NCBI GenBank assembly: GCA_030847615.1
Contig: JAUMIR010000003.1
Coordinates: forward strand, 21,705,001 to 21,769,000
From: Gambelia wislizenii
Taxonomy: Eukaryota; Chordata; Lepidosauria; Squamata; Crotaphytidae
Direction of reading: 5' to 3'
Length of the DNA: 64,000 nt
The notes under the pieces are model-generated. The model was given only the letters and a program-made list of their open reading frames with translations, had not been told where the DNA came from and did no database searches. Positions 12,481 to 24,695 of this stretch are shown here, in pieces. Numbering within the stretch: position 1 is the first letter of the stretch; each line of letters opens with the position of its first letter. The translations under genes were made by a program, and so were the position numbers.

Positions 12481-13744
12481 CTGCCTTTTAAAAGGTTAAT
12501 TTCTCCCATTGTTGGATTGTTGTGTTATTTGCCTTGTTCTCTGTATAATATTTGGGCTATTATCTCTAGCACTCAATGAACTCCTGCCTTCAAGAGTACT
12601 GTCTCCCTCCCCCATACTGATACCTTGGGATGACCCTCAGAGGTCGGTCAATGAAATCATTGTTTTGCATCTCTCTATAGGGACAGAACCAGATCCTTCT
12701 CTGATACCCACTGCTCTCCACACGGCACTAAATGGCCATAGAGGAGGGACTCCTGCAGCTAAAAGGTGGGCTTGGTTAGTTATTTGGTCATTGCAGGAGA
12801 TTGGCAGAGAATTCCAACCTCTGCAATGACCAACAAATGACTTATTATGGCATAAGTTAGACTTCTGCTGCAGTGAGTCACCAAAAGGATGTTAGTTATG
12901 TATTTCAAGGTGCACTGTTTCATGTTCCCTTTATCAGTTACATCTCTAATGGGAAACTATCTTCCCATAATCTCTGGTTTTTGATAACAAAAAAGCAAAT
13001 CCCTATAGCAATTCTCACATCAAAGTTTCATATGACTCATTGCTACTGATCTTCACATACAATAAAGCTTCCATGTTCAGGATGTCAGTTTTCCTGATTC
13101 AAGATACCGTGGTCAGTAATAAGTTGAACGGACAACACTGTAACAGAAGAGTCATAGTTTCTCCTTCCCAGTGTATTTCATAGCTGCTCTATGAGATTAT
13201 ATTTCATGAAAGCAGCTACATTGATAAAGAGGTTTAATTGTCTGTCAGTGTGCCTTATGGTGTAGTTGCTATGTTGATTTCAAGAAAGAATCCACAACCT
13301 CAGTTCTTCAGCGAACCTTCCATCTTAGGAATGTTACTTCAGTAGGGCAAACAGAATGTGGAAATCCAGTCCTCTCTCTCTCTCTCTCTCATCCCCTCCC
13401 CCACACTCTTTCTATCCTCCCTATGAATCTAATAGACTATTGATTTTCCATCATCAAAACAGATCAGATTCCACTTTTACCAAGCAGTCATCTGATTAGC
13501 TGTCCATTAACTTGAGTTCCCTGGCTCCACAGCTTTTTGATATCTACAACACTCTACAATCAGGATATCAACACATAGATAATGACTTCAGTTATATATC
13601 TCTTTGAAAATTCCAGTAATAGCATTCTCCCCCTCCGTCCGTGTGTGTCTGCATGGTGTGCCTCTCCCACTGCTTTTCACAAGAACTGTCCATTCCTTCC
13701 TTTATAACCCACACACATTTAGCCTCTGAATACGTATTTCATTA
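12481..13744. other. unassigned sequence with CT repeat
   Basis: It may begin with a few hundred bases of degraded upstream CR1, but I cannot show this. A (CT)n tract lies at 13372-13391. Confidence 0.4.
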
Positions 13745-14306
13745 TAGAATCATATAGTTGGAAGAGACCACAAGGGCCATACAGTCCAACCCCCTGCCAT
13801 GCAGGAATACACAATCAAATCATTCCCAACAGATGGCCATCCAGCCTCAGTTTAAAGACCTCCAAAGAAGGAGACTCCACCACACTACGAGGCATTGTAT
13901 TCCACTTCTGAACAGCTCTTACTGTCAGGAAGTTCTTCCTAATGTTTAGGTGGAATCTCTTTTCCAGTAATTTGAACCCATTGCTCTGTGTCCTAGTCTC
14001 AGGAGCAGCAGAAAACAAGCTTGCCCCATCCTCAGTATGACATCCCTTCAAATATTTAAACATAGTTATCATGTCACCGCTCAACCTTTTCTTCTCCAGA
14101 CTAAACATGCCCAGCTCCCTAAGCCACTCCTTCACCATGTTGGTCGCCCTCCTCTGGACATGTTCCAGCTTGTCTATATCCTTTCTGAATTGTGGTGCCC
14201 AGAACTGAACACAGTATTCCAGGTGACGTGACACTATTCCTTCCCTTGATCTAGACACTATACTCCTATTAATGCAGCCTAGAATCGCATTGGCTTTTTT
14301 AGCCAC
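13745..14306 (-). mobile_element. CR1 LINE, 3' fragment
   Basis: A minus-strand 5'-truncated CR1. It starts in the ORF2 C-terminus ([37 protein letters not shown]) and runs through the 3' end with 'atagaatcatatag' at 13744. A small deletion removes part of the SLYSALVRP segment. Confidence 0.9.
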
Positions 14307-15358
14307 TCATTCTAGTTCCAAGCCAGCCCAAAACACTGGACTGAGGAAGAAGCAGCATAACTGGGCAAAGCATGTATTTGTTTGACAGGCTGTTCGAGAG
14401 TCTCTGGAAGCTAATACACTTTTGTGAGAGAGGGGGACATATAGTGGCCTCCCATCAACCTCTAAAAAGCTCACACTTCCTTACCCTCCCCAGTACTAAA
14501 GGACTGGATACTTCTAAGGCAATTACTGGACTCTCTCACTTATTTATCCTTCTCCCTGACAATTTCTTGTGGGGCGGGGCAAGGAGGAAGCATTGATTAT
14601 CATGGATACAAGAGGCAGCACAGCTGTGCTGATAGTCCCATACCTAACCTTACTTCCACAAGACTGAGAATCATACATGATTAGTCCTCCTAAATGCACG
14701 GAAGCCTACAAATATGGGCTTCTGATTGCCAGATCTGAGTTCATTATGTAGACGTCACTGGCAGGAATCATGTGACATTCAAGATGGCACCTTCTACTTC
14801 TTCTATAGGGGAAGAACATGTTGTATCATTACCATGTTGTGGGGGGCTGATGCCATCCTTATGGGTCTGGCATGTTTTCAGGGGAAACCCAGAAAGATGG
14901 CAGCCAATGGAGCAAGATCTGTAAAGAGCCAGAAACACACTGTCACTATTGACTGTTGTTGTAAGCAAAAGCCTGGCCTCAGCTAAAAGCATGTTTCATC
15001 CAACCAAGTTATTGGCAACTAGTGGTCAATATAGAAGATGTCAAAGAATTCAGGAAACCTTTCAACCTGCTGTCCCTGGTAGCTCAACACATGGGTGGCA
15101 TAGTTCAGCAGTGCTTCAAAGCTTCCTACTTCTTTGAAGCATAGCTTCAAAAGTTTCCAACAATTCCTGACAATAAGCTAGAGGGAAAGATTTGACAGTC
15201 TAAAGTATGTTTACCACTGCTTATGAGAAAAGACCTTTTTTAGTGAATATAGTAGAAGGGATGGACCAGTATATGTAGTGTAGGGAGAAGTCATGGATTG
15301 TTTGGTTAGGGATAGGCAATTCTCTGGAAAGTCCTGAAGATATAATGAAAGCAGAAAT
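14307..15358. other. unassigned sequence
   Basis: No gene or transposon end recognised. Confidence 0.4.
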
Positions 15359-15368
15359 AGTAAAATTT

Positions 15369-15580
15369 GTGAAGTCGAGGCTTTCACGGACGACATCCAT
15401 AGGTTTTTTTTCTGGGGTGTGAGGCTGTGTTCTAGAAGAGTGTATTTCTGATGTTTTGCCTGCATCTGTGGCTGGCAGCTTCAGAGAAGATGCCAGCCAC
15501 AGATGAAGGAGATATGTCAGGAATTAATTCTTCTAGAACATGGCCTTACAGCCTGGAAAAAAGACCCACAAAAAACCTAC
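15369..15580. mobile_element. short Penelope-like insertion with inverted terminal copies
   Basis: The 212 bp unit is flanked by a perfect 10 bp direct repeat AGTAAAATTT (15359-15368 and 15581-15590). Its left half is a minus-strand Penelope terminal sequence ('gaagtcgaggctttcacgg' to 'cttcagag'). Its right half is an inverted partial copy ('gatgccagccacagatgaag' to 'cttacagcctgg'). This is the same terminal family as 48838-49303 and 59137-59612. Confidence 0.7.
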
Positions 15581-15590
15581 AGTAAAATTT

Positions 15591-16627
15591 CATGTAAAAT
15601 TCAGAACTATGGAGTTTTGAAGAACCTTCATGTTCAAGTCTGAGATTGCACAGTGGATTATATTTGTTCTCTAAACGAACTTGTTATGCATGGATTATAC
15701 AATTGGACACAAACTGAACATGTACTGTAACACCTTGTCCTTCTACATCTCCTCACATTTTGTGCTTACAACAACCAGTTTGAAGCAGTGGAACAAAAGG
15801 ACTATAACAAAAGTGAATGCCCAGGAGAAACCCATCTATAGACATGAAGTCTGAAAATACAGTTTGGTGAAGCTTTAGAAGGTGACAAACAATATGCTTT
15901 CTTTTGACTTCTCCCCCTTTCACAATAGACTAAAGCTCATTTTATATTCTTCCAAGCTGTTTTCTTGTGAGATTTTGTGAATGGGCTAGGGACAAATTAG
16001 CATTCATGCAGATTCTGCTTGCCATGTTGTGTTCAGCTCAGGCATTTTGTTGTTAAACTGTTACATTCTAAATACGTGTAGTTTTCAATGGCCTGCCATC
16101 CAATATTAATTATATGCACTCTTTGCTGGATAGTCTCTCATTTCTTGTGATGCAATGAAAATTGTTAATAGTTTCACATATTTGAAATTTGAATGTCAAA
16201 CTTCTTGGAAGTTTGGAAAATGTTAAATAGCAAGCTCATTCCTCTTTTCAAACAACCCAGAGGTAATAGACATGTAAGTTTTGTACCATATAGATAGATG
16301 TAGATATAGATAGTTTAGGAAACAAAGGCTGATAATATTGATATTGCAATTCTTTGCAGGAAAATATGTCTGGCCTCTTTCATGCCTAATATTATGAGAA
16401 GTATATAACCTGCAGTCTCACTCTGATAAGCTGCGGTGTAAGGAAGTCAAACAGTAGTTTCAAAGTTTATTTCTAAATATTTCCCATTGTCTTCAGACAG
16501 CAATGGTTACAAAATTTTCTTCACAGTTCTTGCTTGCAAAGTGGCACTGGTGAATCAAGCATCCTCAGTTCGTCCATTTTTAATATTTATAGTTAATTTA
16601 TATCTCTGCATACTACACATTTGCTGT
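15591..16627. other. unassigned; possible conserved noncoding segment
   Basis: No coding or transposon signal. 16030-16250 is low-repeat, AT-rich and has many homeodomain-like ATTA/TAAT cores. Conservation cannot be judged from one sequence. Confidence 0.25.
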
Positions 16628-16706
16628 AGTTTTCTTGTTGATGTGTGCCTTCAAGTCATTTCTGACTTATGGCAACTCTAAGGTGAACCTATTATTGATC
16701 CTTGCT
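16628..16706 (-). mobile_element. SINE fragment (MIR-like tRNA SINE)
   Basis: 'tgtgccttcaagtcatttct' followed by 'gacttatggcaactctaagg' is the 3' end, on the minus strand, of the same SINE as 30836-31062. It is cut off where the MITE at 16707 begins. Confidence 0.6.
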
Positions 16707-18027
16707 GGCATATCCTGGTTCTGGACCTGGTCCATTCTTCCCCCTTACCTGGAGAAAATGGGCCAGTGTCCAAACAGGAATGCCAGCCAATCGCTGCAGC
16801 CACTGCTGCCACCATCTTTACTGCTGAGGCAGAAGCCAGGAAGGGGGCCTGCAACATGTGACTGAAGGCCCCCTGCATGTGAACAGCCTTGGTCACATGC
16901 TGAGGGACACTTGTCTGGCTTCCAGGAGAGCCAGGGAGCTGGCATTGGCAGCAAGAGTTGGGCTTCTGCACAGGCTCCCACACACACACGGGGCCCGATC
17001 TATTCCATCCTGGTGGTACTGGATTAAACATGGAATTTTCTTATTGTGGTTTATCAGGCCTGTGACACCATCCTGGAGCCTCTCTGCCTGAAACTCCAGG
17101 GCTGACCTTTGTAGATCCCAAACCTGAGGGATTTTTCTCTTCGAAATCTGCCACCACTCGCTGAGTTTCTTTTTTTCTTTCACAGCACAGCGAGAAGCTG
17201 TGAGGGTTGTGTTAAAGGATCACCGAATCCCCTTTCTCTATCCCAGGGAAATTCAGATAGCTAGCCCAAGCCAGGCATGTGCTTGTGGAGGTTAGGAAAA
17301 ACAGAAAAAGCTTTATTTTTAGTCCCAAGCACCTAAGCACTTAGCATGGAGGGACATCTAGATTCTCATCTTAACAAGGTTACAGAGAATACATTCAGTC
17401 ATAAGATTAACATAAATCATAAAAACTAATGCGTGCTCTAACTAACTATATTCCCTAAACTAAGAAAATAGTAACTTACAATTATGAAGTCCATATAAAA
17501 GTCTCTGTGGATGGAAATTCAGAGCAATTCAACTAGGCCTGCCCTTCAGGCCTAGTGGTATCATATGGTATCATCTGTGGCTCTTGATTACTTTTGAGCC
17601 ATCTATCCTCTTTGCTGGCCTAAGCCATGTGGTCTCAAACAAAAGAGTTCATAAATTGAAAACTCCATTAGTCAGTGCTGATTGGTTCTGCACTGCCAGA
17701 TCTGACTGGCTCTCCAGTCAGGTAATGTGATGTCATGTTTAGGAGATGAGGTTCCCACCCTCTACCTTACCTGTTGCTATGGCAAGCAGGGAGTGGAAAT
17801 TTCCAGATGATGTTAACTGTGTTCTTGCAAATGAGATGCACCATGATGGAGGGGTCAAGCCTTCATGACAGGGCCCTATCCTCGCATGTTCCCATTTCAG
17901 TCCTGTATCTGGCCTGGAAGTGGTGAGGACTTCCCAGGGGCAGATTGGGGCAAAAGCCCTGACTTCTATGGACTGCAGGGCTCTGGAATGGGGCAAGCTG
18001 GGCTATTTAACCCATGTAGATAAGCCC
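16707..18027. mobile_element. GC-richer MITE interrupted by an LTR
   Basis: The first about 350 bp and the last about 155 bp match the uninterrupted copies at 33846-34345 and 59952-60416. Shared landmarks are the opening block near 'ggcatatc', the 'acatgtga'/'gccttggtcacatgctg' block and the end block 'gtagataagccca'. The middle (17061-17870) is foreign and LTR-like. Confidence 0.65.
17061..17870 (-). mobile_element. solo-LTR-like unit, about 810 bp
   Basis: The unit starts TGTGACACC and ends CTTCATGACA, i.e. TG...CA, and is flanked by AGGCC and GGGCC, a 5 bp duplication with one mismatch. The uninterrupted MITE copies lack it, which independently fixes the boundaries. On the minus strand it shows, in order, a CCAATCA box (about 17680), a TATA-like TTTATATGG (about 17495) and AATAAAG (about 17315), a sensible LTR order. 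No internal viral genes are present. Confidence 0.65.
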
Positions 18028-18148
18028 AAAGTTTCAGCTTCAGAGACTTATTCCTGACCCATCAAGCTGCAGAACAGCTCCTCTGCCTGGCTCAAATGAT
18101 GATACTTCCCTTATCATTATTTTTTTAACCCATGTGAGGTCTGATTAT

Positions 18149-18483
18149 GGACTTTTTCAGATGTGGTGAAAATAACAACCGTAGAGGTCAGGAGGAGGAT
18201 GGTGCTGTCCCACTTCCAGTGATCAGTTTCAGGCAATGCCATCCTCTTCCCGTCCTTCATTCGTTCTCCCTCCATGCTGGAGGGATTAGAAAGGCATCAC
18301 TTTGTATTGATGGAAGTTTCCATCAATAAAAAGTGGGAGAGGGGAAATGAACAAAGAATGGAGGGAGAACAAATGAAGGATGGGAGGAGGATGGTATCGT
18401 CTAAAACCGATCGCTGGAAGTGGGACAGAGCCATCCTCCTCCAAACTCCTGCAGGGTTTTTTTTGCCCCATCTGAAAAAGTCC
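18149..18483. mobile_element. palindromic MITE, perfect 15 bp termini
   Basis: The ends are the perfect inverted pair GGACTTTTTCAGATG / CATCTGAAAAAGTCC, flanked by TAT on both sides (18146-18148 and 18484-18486). The two halves are long imperfect inverted copies of each other around 'tgatggaagtttccatca'. Same family as 61639-61974. Confidence 0.8.
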
Positions 18484-18486
18484 TAT

Positions 18487-19342
18487 GTCTACAACTGAAA
18501 GAGAAACTAAGCCAAGAATCAAATGGAAAACTCTTAATGTGAAAAGAAGCAAAGAGGTAATTAATGCTCCCTTCTGTTTTGATAATGTAGTTCTCATTTC
18601 TAAACCCTCCTGCACATTATCTTTCCTTTTTAAAAAAGAAGAAGAAATGATGATTTAACCATAGGCAGAAATTGTTGGCTATCTTTTAATAAAAATTGTG
18701 CATCTCATTTGTGGATGCTCCGTCTCTTTCAACCACAGTCTTTTTCATGTGTTCCCTTCAGAGCTCCTTCTTTAGCCATCTAATTAGCTGGTATTGCTTT
18801 GACCAGTCTGGCCAGATTTAGTTTATTATTCTTAATATTGGGAGAACCATGTGTGCACTTGATCCATCACCTACAAAGAACCTTCATAACTTCCCCTTAG
18901 AATTTGTGCCAGTAATTTTCAAGATTAATTTGTCTTTAATGTCATTCTCTGTTCGAGCTCCTCTTAAAGCTGCCACCTCTGTACCTTTTGCTAAAGAAGT
19001 CAATGTCATCCCTTGATGAACCTGCAAATTAATGCCAGACAGCTCACTCCCCTGCCTTTTTGATTGTAGGGAATAAGGTAGCACTTAGGAAAAATTGCTG
19101 GCTAACTACCATCTATTGTTGAAGGGTCTCTGTTTCACCTTCTGATCTAATTTTTCTACAAGAATAATGATAACCTGGCTACTGAATACTTCATGTTATT
19201 ATATACTGCAGTGCTGATCAGATTATAGTAAATTGCTTACAAAAAGCTTGGGCAGATAGTAGTGTTCTTGCAACTACCTGGTTTTTTATGCCTGCCTGCC
19301 TCCTGTCTCCCTCCCTCCTTTTCTTACCTACCTAGCTGGAGA
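18487..19342. other. unassigned; possible conserved noncoding segment
   Basis: No coding or repeat structure. 18880-19180 is single-copy-looking AT-rich sequence. Confidence 0.25.
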
Positions 19343-19410
19343 TCCTGCATTGAGCAGGGAGTCGGACCTGATGGTCAATAGGAGCTCTTCCAGCTCTGAT
19401 TCTATGATTC
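19343..19410 (+). mobile_element. CR1 3' end fragment
   Basis: 'gagtcggacctgatggtcaa' and 'tctgattctatgattcc' match the last about 60 bases of a CR1 element, including the terminal ATTCTATG-type units. Confidence 0.75.
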
Positions 19411-19534
19411 CTTCTTTCTTCTTGACCAAAATCCTGTAGTCTTTCAGCAAGAGGCAGATGCAATGCTGCATCTGGCAGTGATGGAGCAAAGGCAAAATGG
19501 AATTTCAGTGGTCAGATCTGTGACTATTAGGTGG

Positions 19535-20172
19535 ATTTGCAATTGGTTGACCAACCAAACCCAAAAGGTAGTCACCGATGGCTCATCATGAAGAGAAGTG
19601 ACCACCAGGGTGCCACAGGGTTCTGTCCTGGGCCCACTGTTATTCAACATCTTTATCAATGACTTGGATGAGACATTCTCATCATGTTTGCCAAATTAGG
19701 AAGAGTAGCAAATACTCCAGAGTACAGGATCAGAATTCAAAACAACCTTAACAGATTAGAATGCTGGGCCAAAACTAACTATGAGGAGCAGCTTAGGGAG
19801 CTGCATATGTTTAGCCGGAGAAGAGAAGGTTAAAAGGTGATATGATAGACATGTTTTAAAAAATGTAGGATGTCATACTGAGGATAGAGCAAGCTTGTTT
19901 TCTGCTGTTCCAGAGAGTAGGAAATGGAGAAATGGACTCAAACTACAGGAAAAGAGATTTCACCTAAACATTAAGAAGAACTTCCTGACAGTAAGAGCTG
20001 TTCAACATTGGAATATGCTGCCTCAGAGTGTGGTGGAGTCTCCTTCTTTGGAGGTTTTTAAATAGAGGCTGGATGGCCATCTGTCAGGAGTGCTTTGATT
20101 GAGTATTCCTGCATGGTAGGGGTTGGACTAGAAGGCCTTTGTAGTCTCTTCCAACTCTATGATTCTATGATC
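19535..20172 (+). mobile_element. CR1 LINE, internally deleted 3' fragment
   Basis: A plus-strand CR1 fragment. It begins in RT ('aggtggatttgcaattgg'), passes the [20 protein letters not shown] region ('gggtgccacagggttctg') and a decayed palm segment (ANTPEYRIRIQNNLNRLECW), then jumps to the ORF2 C-terminal block near 19780. It ends with 'ctatgattctatgat' at 20157. There are multiple frame breaks. Confidence 0.85.
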
Positions 20173-20175
20173 CAG

Positions 20176-21085
20176 TTTATTGCATTACTACAAGATATAT
20201 ACCTTCGGATGACAGCAATGCGTATGCAATAATATATGTACATTTAAAAAAGAATTTTCAAATATCTTCAAACCCCTCCCTCATTAAAAAAAAAAACTTG
20301 TCAAAACAAGAACCAGTGAGGAGTTGTTATTTTAGTGTTGCTATTAACAGAAGCAATAGCAAAATAAATGCATAAGTAAATAATTTAAAAAAGTATTTTG
20401 CACAAAAGGTTGTATTTTGCAAAATAAGCATTGCGTTTTGCAGAGAAAAAAATGTTTTGTGTGATCCTCTTCTGCTAGTATCAACTGAATAAAACCATCT
20501 GTGTCAGGGAAAAATGTTGCACATTAGGTTACACAACATCACAATTCACAAACAACTTGGCACTGTGCAACTTTGTAACTGTGAACATCAAGTTACACTT
20601 CACCTCCCCAATGTAGCATCTCAGCCTGTATTTTTCACAGAACGTTGTGGACTTTTTAAAATGAAAAATATCTCATTGAATTTTCACAAAAACAATGCAT
20701 GGCAAACCTATGAAAAAAATATGCAAAAACCTTTGCAGTCTCACCCAGCTACACCCCCTAAATTGTCTTACCCAGCAGGGAGAAAATTTGAAATATCTCA
20801 TTCTTTTGTGCATGAGTGAAATAAGTGAAGATTTATATCCCTACATCTGGGTTACTACAGATAAGGGATTCTGAGAGGTTTGTTTATGAAACTGGGGATG
20901 AGAGGACCATTTCTACTGCTGCTGTTAAAAACTGAACATCAAAAACTCTTACTAAACTAAATAAAATAATGCAATGATCTACTCAGAGATCCAGGTCTAT
21001 CGGGAAAAGAGAAATGAATAACCTAAGGACTGAAACCAGCACATGATTTGTCAAGATGTTTGAGACATTTCACTCAAACCTAGGA
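20176..21085. other. unassigned AT-rich sequence
   Basis: No gene or transposon end recognised; A runs near 20285. Confidence 0.4.
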
Positions 21086-21351
21086 GATTTTCACATGGGT
21101 TATATATCCCGTGGCAGGAACAGAAAGGTTTTCCCTTTCAGATGACATTGACCCCGTTCTGTCCTGCATCCATCCTGCTCCTATGACTGTTCCGGAACAA
21201 TGTAATCACGATTTTTCATCGTGAATAGACCTCCCATTCCACCACTATCACGCAATCATGGGTGTGCGAACAGGAGCCCCATTCCTGTTCCGAAATGACA
21301 GCCACGGAGGCAAGCTGGGGTAAATTGCCCATGAATATAAGGCCCCTGTGA
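21086..21351. mobile_element. short MITE, GGAGATTTTCA type
   Basis: The left end 'ggagattttcacatgggtt' and the minus-strand right end 'ggggccttatattcatggg' are imperfectly inverted. An interior palindrome 'tcacgatttttcatcgtga' lies at 21206-21224. Related by terminus to 61639-61974, but degraded. Confidence 0.45.
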
Positions 21352-21417
21352 TGAGCGTGGAAAAGAATATATCCTTGGAAGCAATGCCCAAGAAGTTTCT
21401 GAGTGAAGCCAATTTAA

Positions 21418-21512
21418 AAAAAAATAAATAAATCAAGGGGACTTACCCTAAATTAAAGGTATTCAGGCTCAGGTTCTTAGACAGACTAAATAAATAAATA
21501 AATAAATAAATA
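21418..21512. repeat. (AAAT)n microsatellites
   Basis: Two short AAAT-unit tracts, at 21418-21433 and 21488-21512. Confidence 0.85.
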
Positions 21513-22597
21513 TCAATTGCTGAGGCTGCTTCATCAGAATAGACCTGCTCAGGGATGTGTAAATAAGGACTGGAGAAATCTATGTTGAATAGAGGCTCTT
21601 AAAGTCAAGTTATCTATTTTATTGCATAGCACTTAACTTCTTTTGCGTTATGGCCTGAAGTTAAATGAATACCAATCGTGCTCTGGGACTACAGCACTAT
21701 GAATTTATATTAAAAATGCAGAAAGTACAGTACACACTGAGGTGCAATCTATTGACTATGTCAGTAATAGCAGCTTTTTCATTTTCCTCTTGTAATAGAA
21801 GTCATTGCATGCATTCAGAATGGATTCTCAGCCTTTATTAATCTCATCAAAGAAGCTGCCTTGGTTTTGGAATGTTATTGATTTATATTTTTAAAAGAGA
21901 CAGTCAGTATTCCTTCACTTGTATCCTCTTTGCAATCTATTTCAAATTTGTCTTAAAAAAAGGAAAAAAGAAAAACCCTCATCAAATTATAGGGCAACTT
22001 AACAAACCCATAATGATTTGTCACACATTTAGAAGATTTGGAAGGATCTGTGGTGGAATCAGACGCTGCAAGAGACTTGTAGCTAGCACCAAACGGGGCA
22101 ACAGATTATGGGTCTTTTTGTTCCCTGTAACATATGGAAAATTAAACACACATGAAAATGGATACATATTTCCTAACTAAAAATCAGTGATTATGTGTGT
22201 ATATACATATCTACCTGCGCATGGATTTTAGAAGACACTCATATTATTTTATCTGCTACACACAGAGATATATACACACACACTTGAGAATAACTTTTTA
22301 AAACAAGGCTTTAAGTTTAATATTAAAATATGTTACAGCCCATAATACTGCACTATTGAGAGGGGACATTGTGGGGAGACTTCTGCCACTCAAAGTGGCA
22401 TTTCAAAGAAAAGTGAGAAAACCAGTGGCTGATAAGTAAAATGCTGGCTGCATTGGAAGAACATGACTTCTTGACAGATACACATCCTTCCCAATGTAAG
22501 TCACTGCGGGCAATACAGATGGACCAATGGTGTGAGAAGGCTGTTCCTATGTACCTTCCTTGCTCCCATGCATGTTCACAGTGTGAAAAATTCTCAG
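21513..22597. other. unassigned AT-rich sequence
   Basis: No coding or transposon signal. Low-repeat sequence at 21640-21860. Confidence 0.3.
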
Positions 22598-22599
22598 GA

Positions 22600-22880
22600 C
22601 ATATCTATATTGCACCTATCAATATTGCCCAGACCCAGTTATGGTACTTTCACTCTACTACTGTCATGGTTCCAGTCTAAAGACTGGGATTTATAGTTTG
22701 GTGGGGTACTTAGAATTATCTGCTAGAAAATGCTAGTCCATTCTCCTGAATTATAGCACTACAGTTCTGCAGCAGAGAATTCTAAGCACCTCCCCTGACT
22801 ACAAATCCTAGCATTCCTTAGGATGCAGCCGTAATACTTAAACTGGGATCAAACTGCTATAATTATGTAATACAGACAAA
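22600..22880. mobile_element. palindromic hAT-like MITE, degraded
   Basis: The two halves are imperfect inverted copies: 'ctgggatttatagtttgg' near 22685 pairs with 'gactacaaatcctagcatt' near 22797. The termini are poorly conserved and no duplication is resolved. Confidence 0.45.
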
Positions 22881-23115
22881 CTATCAGTCTTGATTTCTCA
22901 GAATCCCACCTGCACACTCACCTATCATTTCTTGAATCAGGCTGTAAGAGCTGAGCTTGTGTCCACATTTTCGTAGGCATCTTCACCCCTCTGATGTATA
23001 TATTTTTGTCATGTTTCCCCTAATACATGCATGTTTCTCATTCACTGAGTATATCCTTTTCATCCTGCATGCTTTTAAAATCACTCTCATGTTTTAAATG
23101 TACTCTTTCTGAGTG

Positions 23116-23370
23116 TAAATGCCAGTACTGCAAGTCACCACGTTGCAAGTTCGATTCCAGCGGGCCCCAAGGTTCACTCAGCCTTCCATCCTTTCGTAGG
23201 TCGGTAAAATGAGTACCCAGTTTGTGGGGGCAATTAGCTAACACACATTGGAAACTGTTTAATGCAGTGTAGATGTGTAAATAGCTTTTGCTTAAAACAA
23301 TTTGTAAGCCACTCTGATAGCCTTGTGGCTGAAGAGCGGCGTATAAATAAATGAATGAATGAATGAATCA
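23116..23370 (+). mobile_element. tRNA-type SINE with L2-like tail, 5' truncated
   Basis: It lacks the box A start and begins at 'taaatgccagtactgc'. Box B is present as 'gttcgattcc' (23149). The tail 'ttgtaagccactctgatag' and an (AATG)n end complete it. Confidence 0.75.
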
Positions 23371-23703
23371 TACTTCTCTGAAAGAAACTGAAGGCACTAC
23401 AAATGGGCAGTTAGATGAGGGCATGCCATATTTTGTATCAGAATGACCTTTAGGAGGTGTGAAATTGATACTTTCATAAAGAATCACAATTCCAACAAAA
23501 TTCTTTTCCATCTCTAAAATAGTCCACCTAGGTTTGATATTGGTCTCTGAGGCACTGCTCAATGTCCTACCCACATGTGCGAAAAAGGTGTCACACAGAA
23601 GAAACAAAATTTTCTCCGTGATGGCTTCACAGTTGTGGAGCTCCCTCATAGTGGATTTTATATTTTGTTGCTTCTAATCTAATCTGATTTTTGAAAAAAT
23701 AAT
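23371..23703. other. unassigned sequence
   Basis: No recognised element; short open frames only. Confidence 0.4.
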
Positions 23704-24693
23704 CATTGTTGTAAGCTGCCCTCAAATCGACCTTGACTAATGGCAACCCTGTGGATGAGACATCTTTAAGACTCCTTATCCTCAAATGCTTTGCTCAGGT
23801 CCTGCAGATTCAGGTCCGTGGCCTCCTTGATTGAGTCTATCTATATGGTATGTGGTCTTTCTCTATTACTACTGCCGTTTACCTTTCCAAGCATTATTGT
23901 CTTTTCTAGTGAGTCAGGCCTTCTCATGATGTGGCCAAAGTATGACAGCCTCAACTTAGTCATCTAGGGAGAGTTCCACCTTGATTTGCTCTAGGGAGTT
24001 GTCTAAACAGTGAAAATATTCCTCACAGAATGTGAGGAGAATGTGAGCTTTCTCAATGAGATTCTGCATCACCCTGCCATATTCAGAAGGAGAGGGGCAC
24101 AAACACCAGAAAGTACATGGGGAAAACCTTTGAGGCTTTTCCTGAAGTTTTTAAAAAACTTTCCTGTTCATTGGGACAAGTGATCAAATTGATTTACTTT
24201 CCCAACATGAGCAGATGATTGGTCGGACATGTTCAGGGGGTGCCATGTTGGATTTTGCCTTAGCAAATGAGCACTAAGGCAATAAAACAGCTTTTTTTCT
24301 GTTTGCTTTTTTATTAAAGTGAAAGGTTGCTCTTTTGCACCATGGATATGTTTTGTTTTTTTAAAAAAATGCTATCCGGCAGCAGCAAGTTGAGGTAAGT
24401 AAAAAAATGTGAGTAATTCACTCGTGGCTACCATCTTGATTTGCAGGCATGCCCATTTGTACAGCAAACACAGATAGCTTCACATGCCTGTGATTGGTTC
24501 AAAAAACCTGTTAAGACAAATAGCAGCTGCTGCAAATTGCCATTACTGTGGAGCTACTCACATTTTATTGCCTCATATAGACAAGCCTGAAGGTCCATTT
24601 GTTTGTCTTTTTAGCTGTCCGTGGTATCCACAGAACACTTCTCCAGCACCACATCTCAAATGCATCTATCTAGTTTTAAATCCATGAACTGCT
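23704..24693 (-). mobile_element. RTE/BovB-like LINE 3' fragment split by a MITE
   Basis: On the minus strand, 24690-24594 encodes FEMWCWRSVLWIPRTAKKTN and, after about 595 bp of foreign DNA, 23985-23790 encodes KLRLSYFGHIMRRPDSLEK then TIMLGKV. These are consecutive C-terminal motifs of RTE-BovB-type RT proteins. The tail 'tcgatttgagggcagcttac' follows. Several stops are present. Confidence 0.8.
23996..24590. mobile_element. MITE nested in the BovB-like LINE
   Basis: It interrupts the LINE between 'ctctAGG' and 'AGGtccattt', giving a possible 3 bp AGG duplication. The left end is 'gagttgtctaaacagtg' and the minus-strand right end 'tcaggcttgtctatatg', sharing TTGTCTA. Resembles the termini at 6082-6590. 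Confidence 0.6.
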
Positions 24694-24695
24694 TT

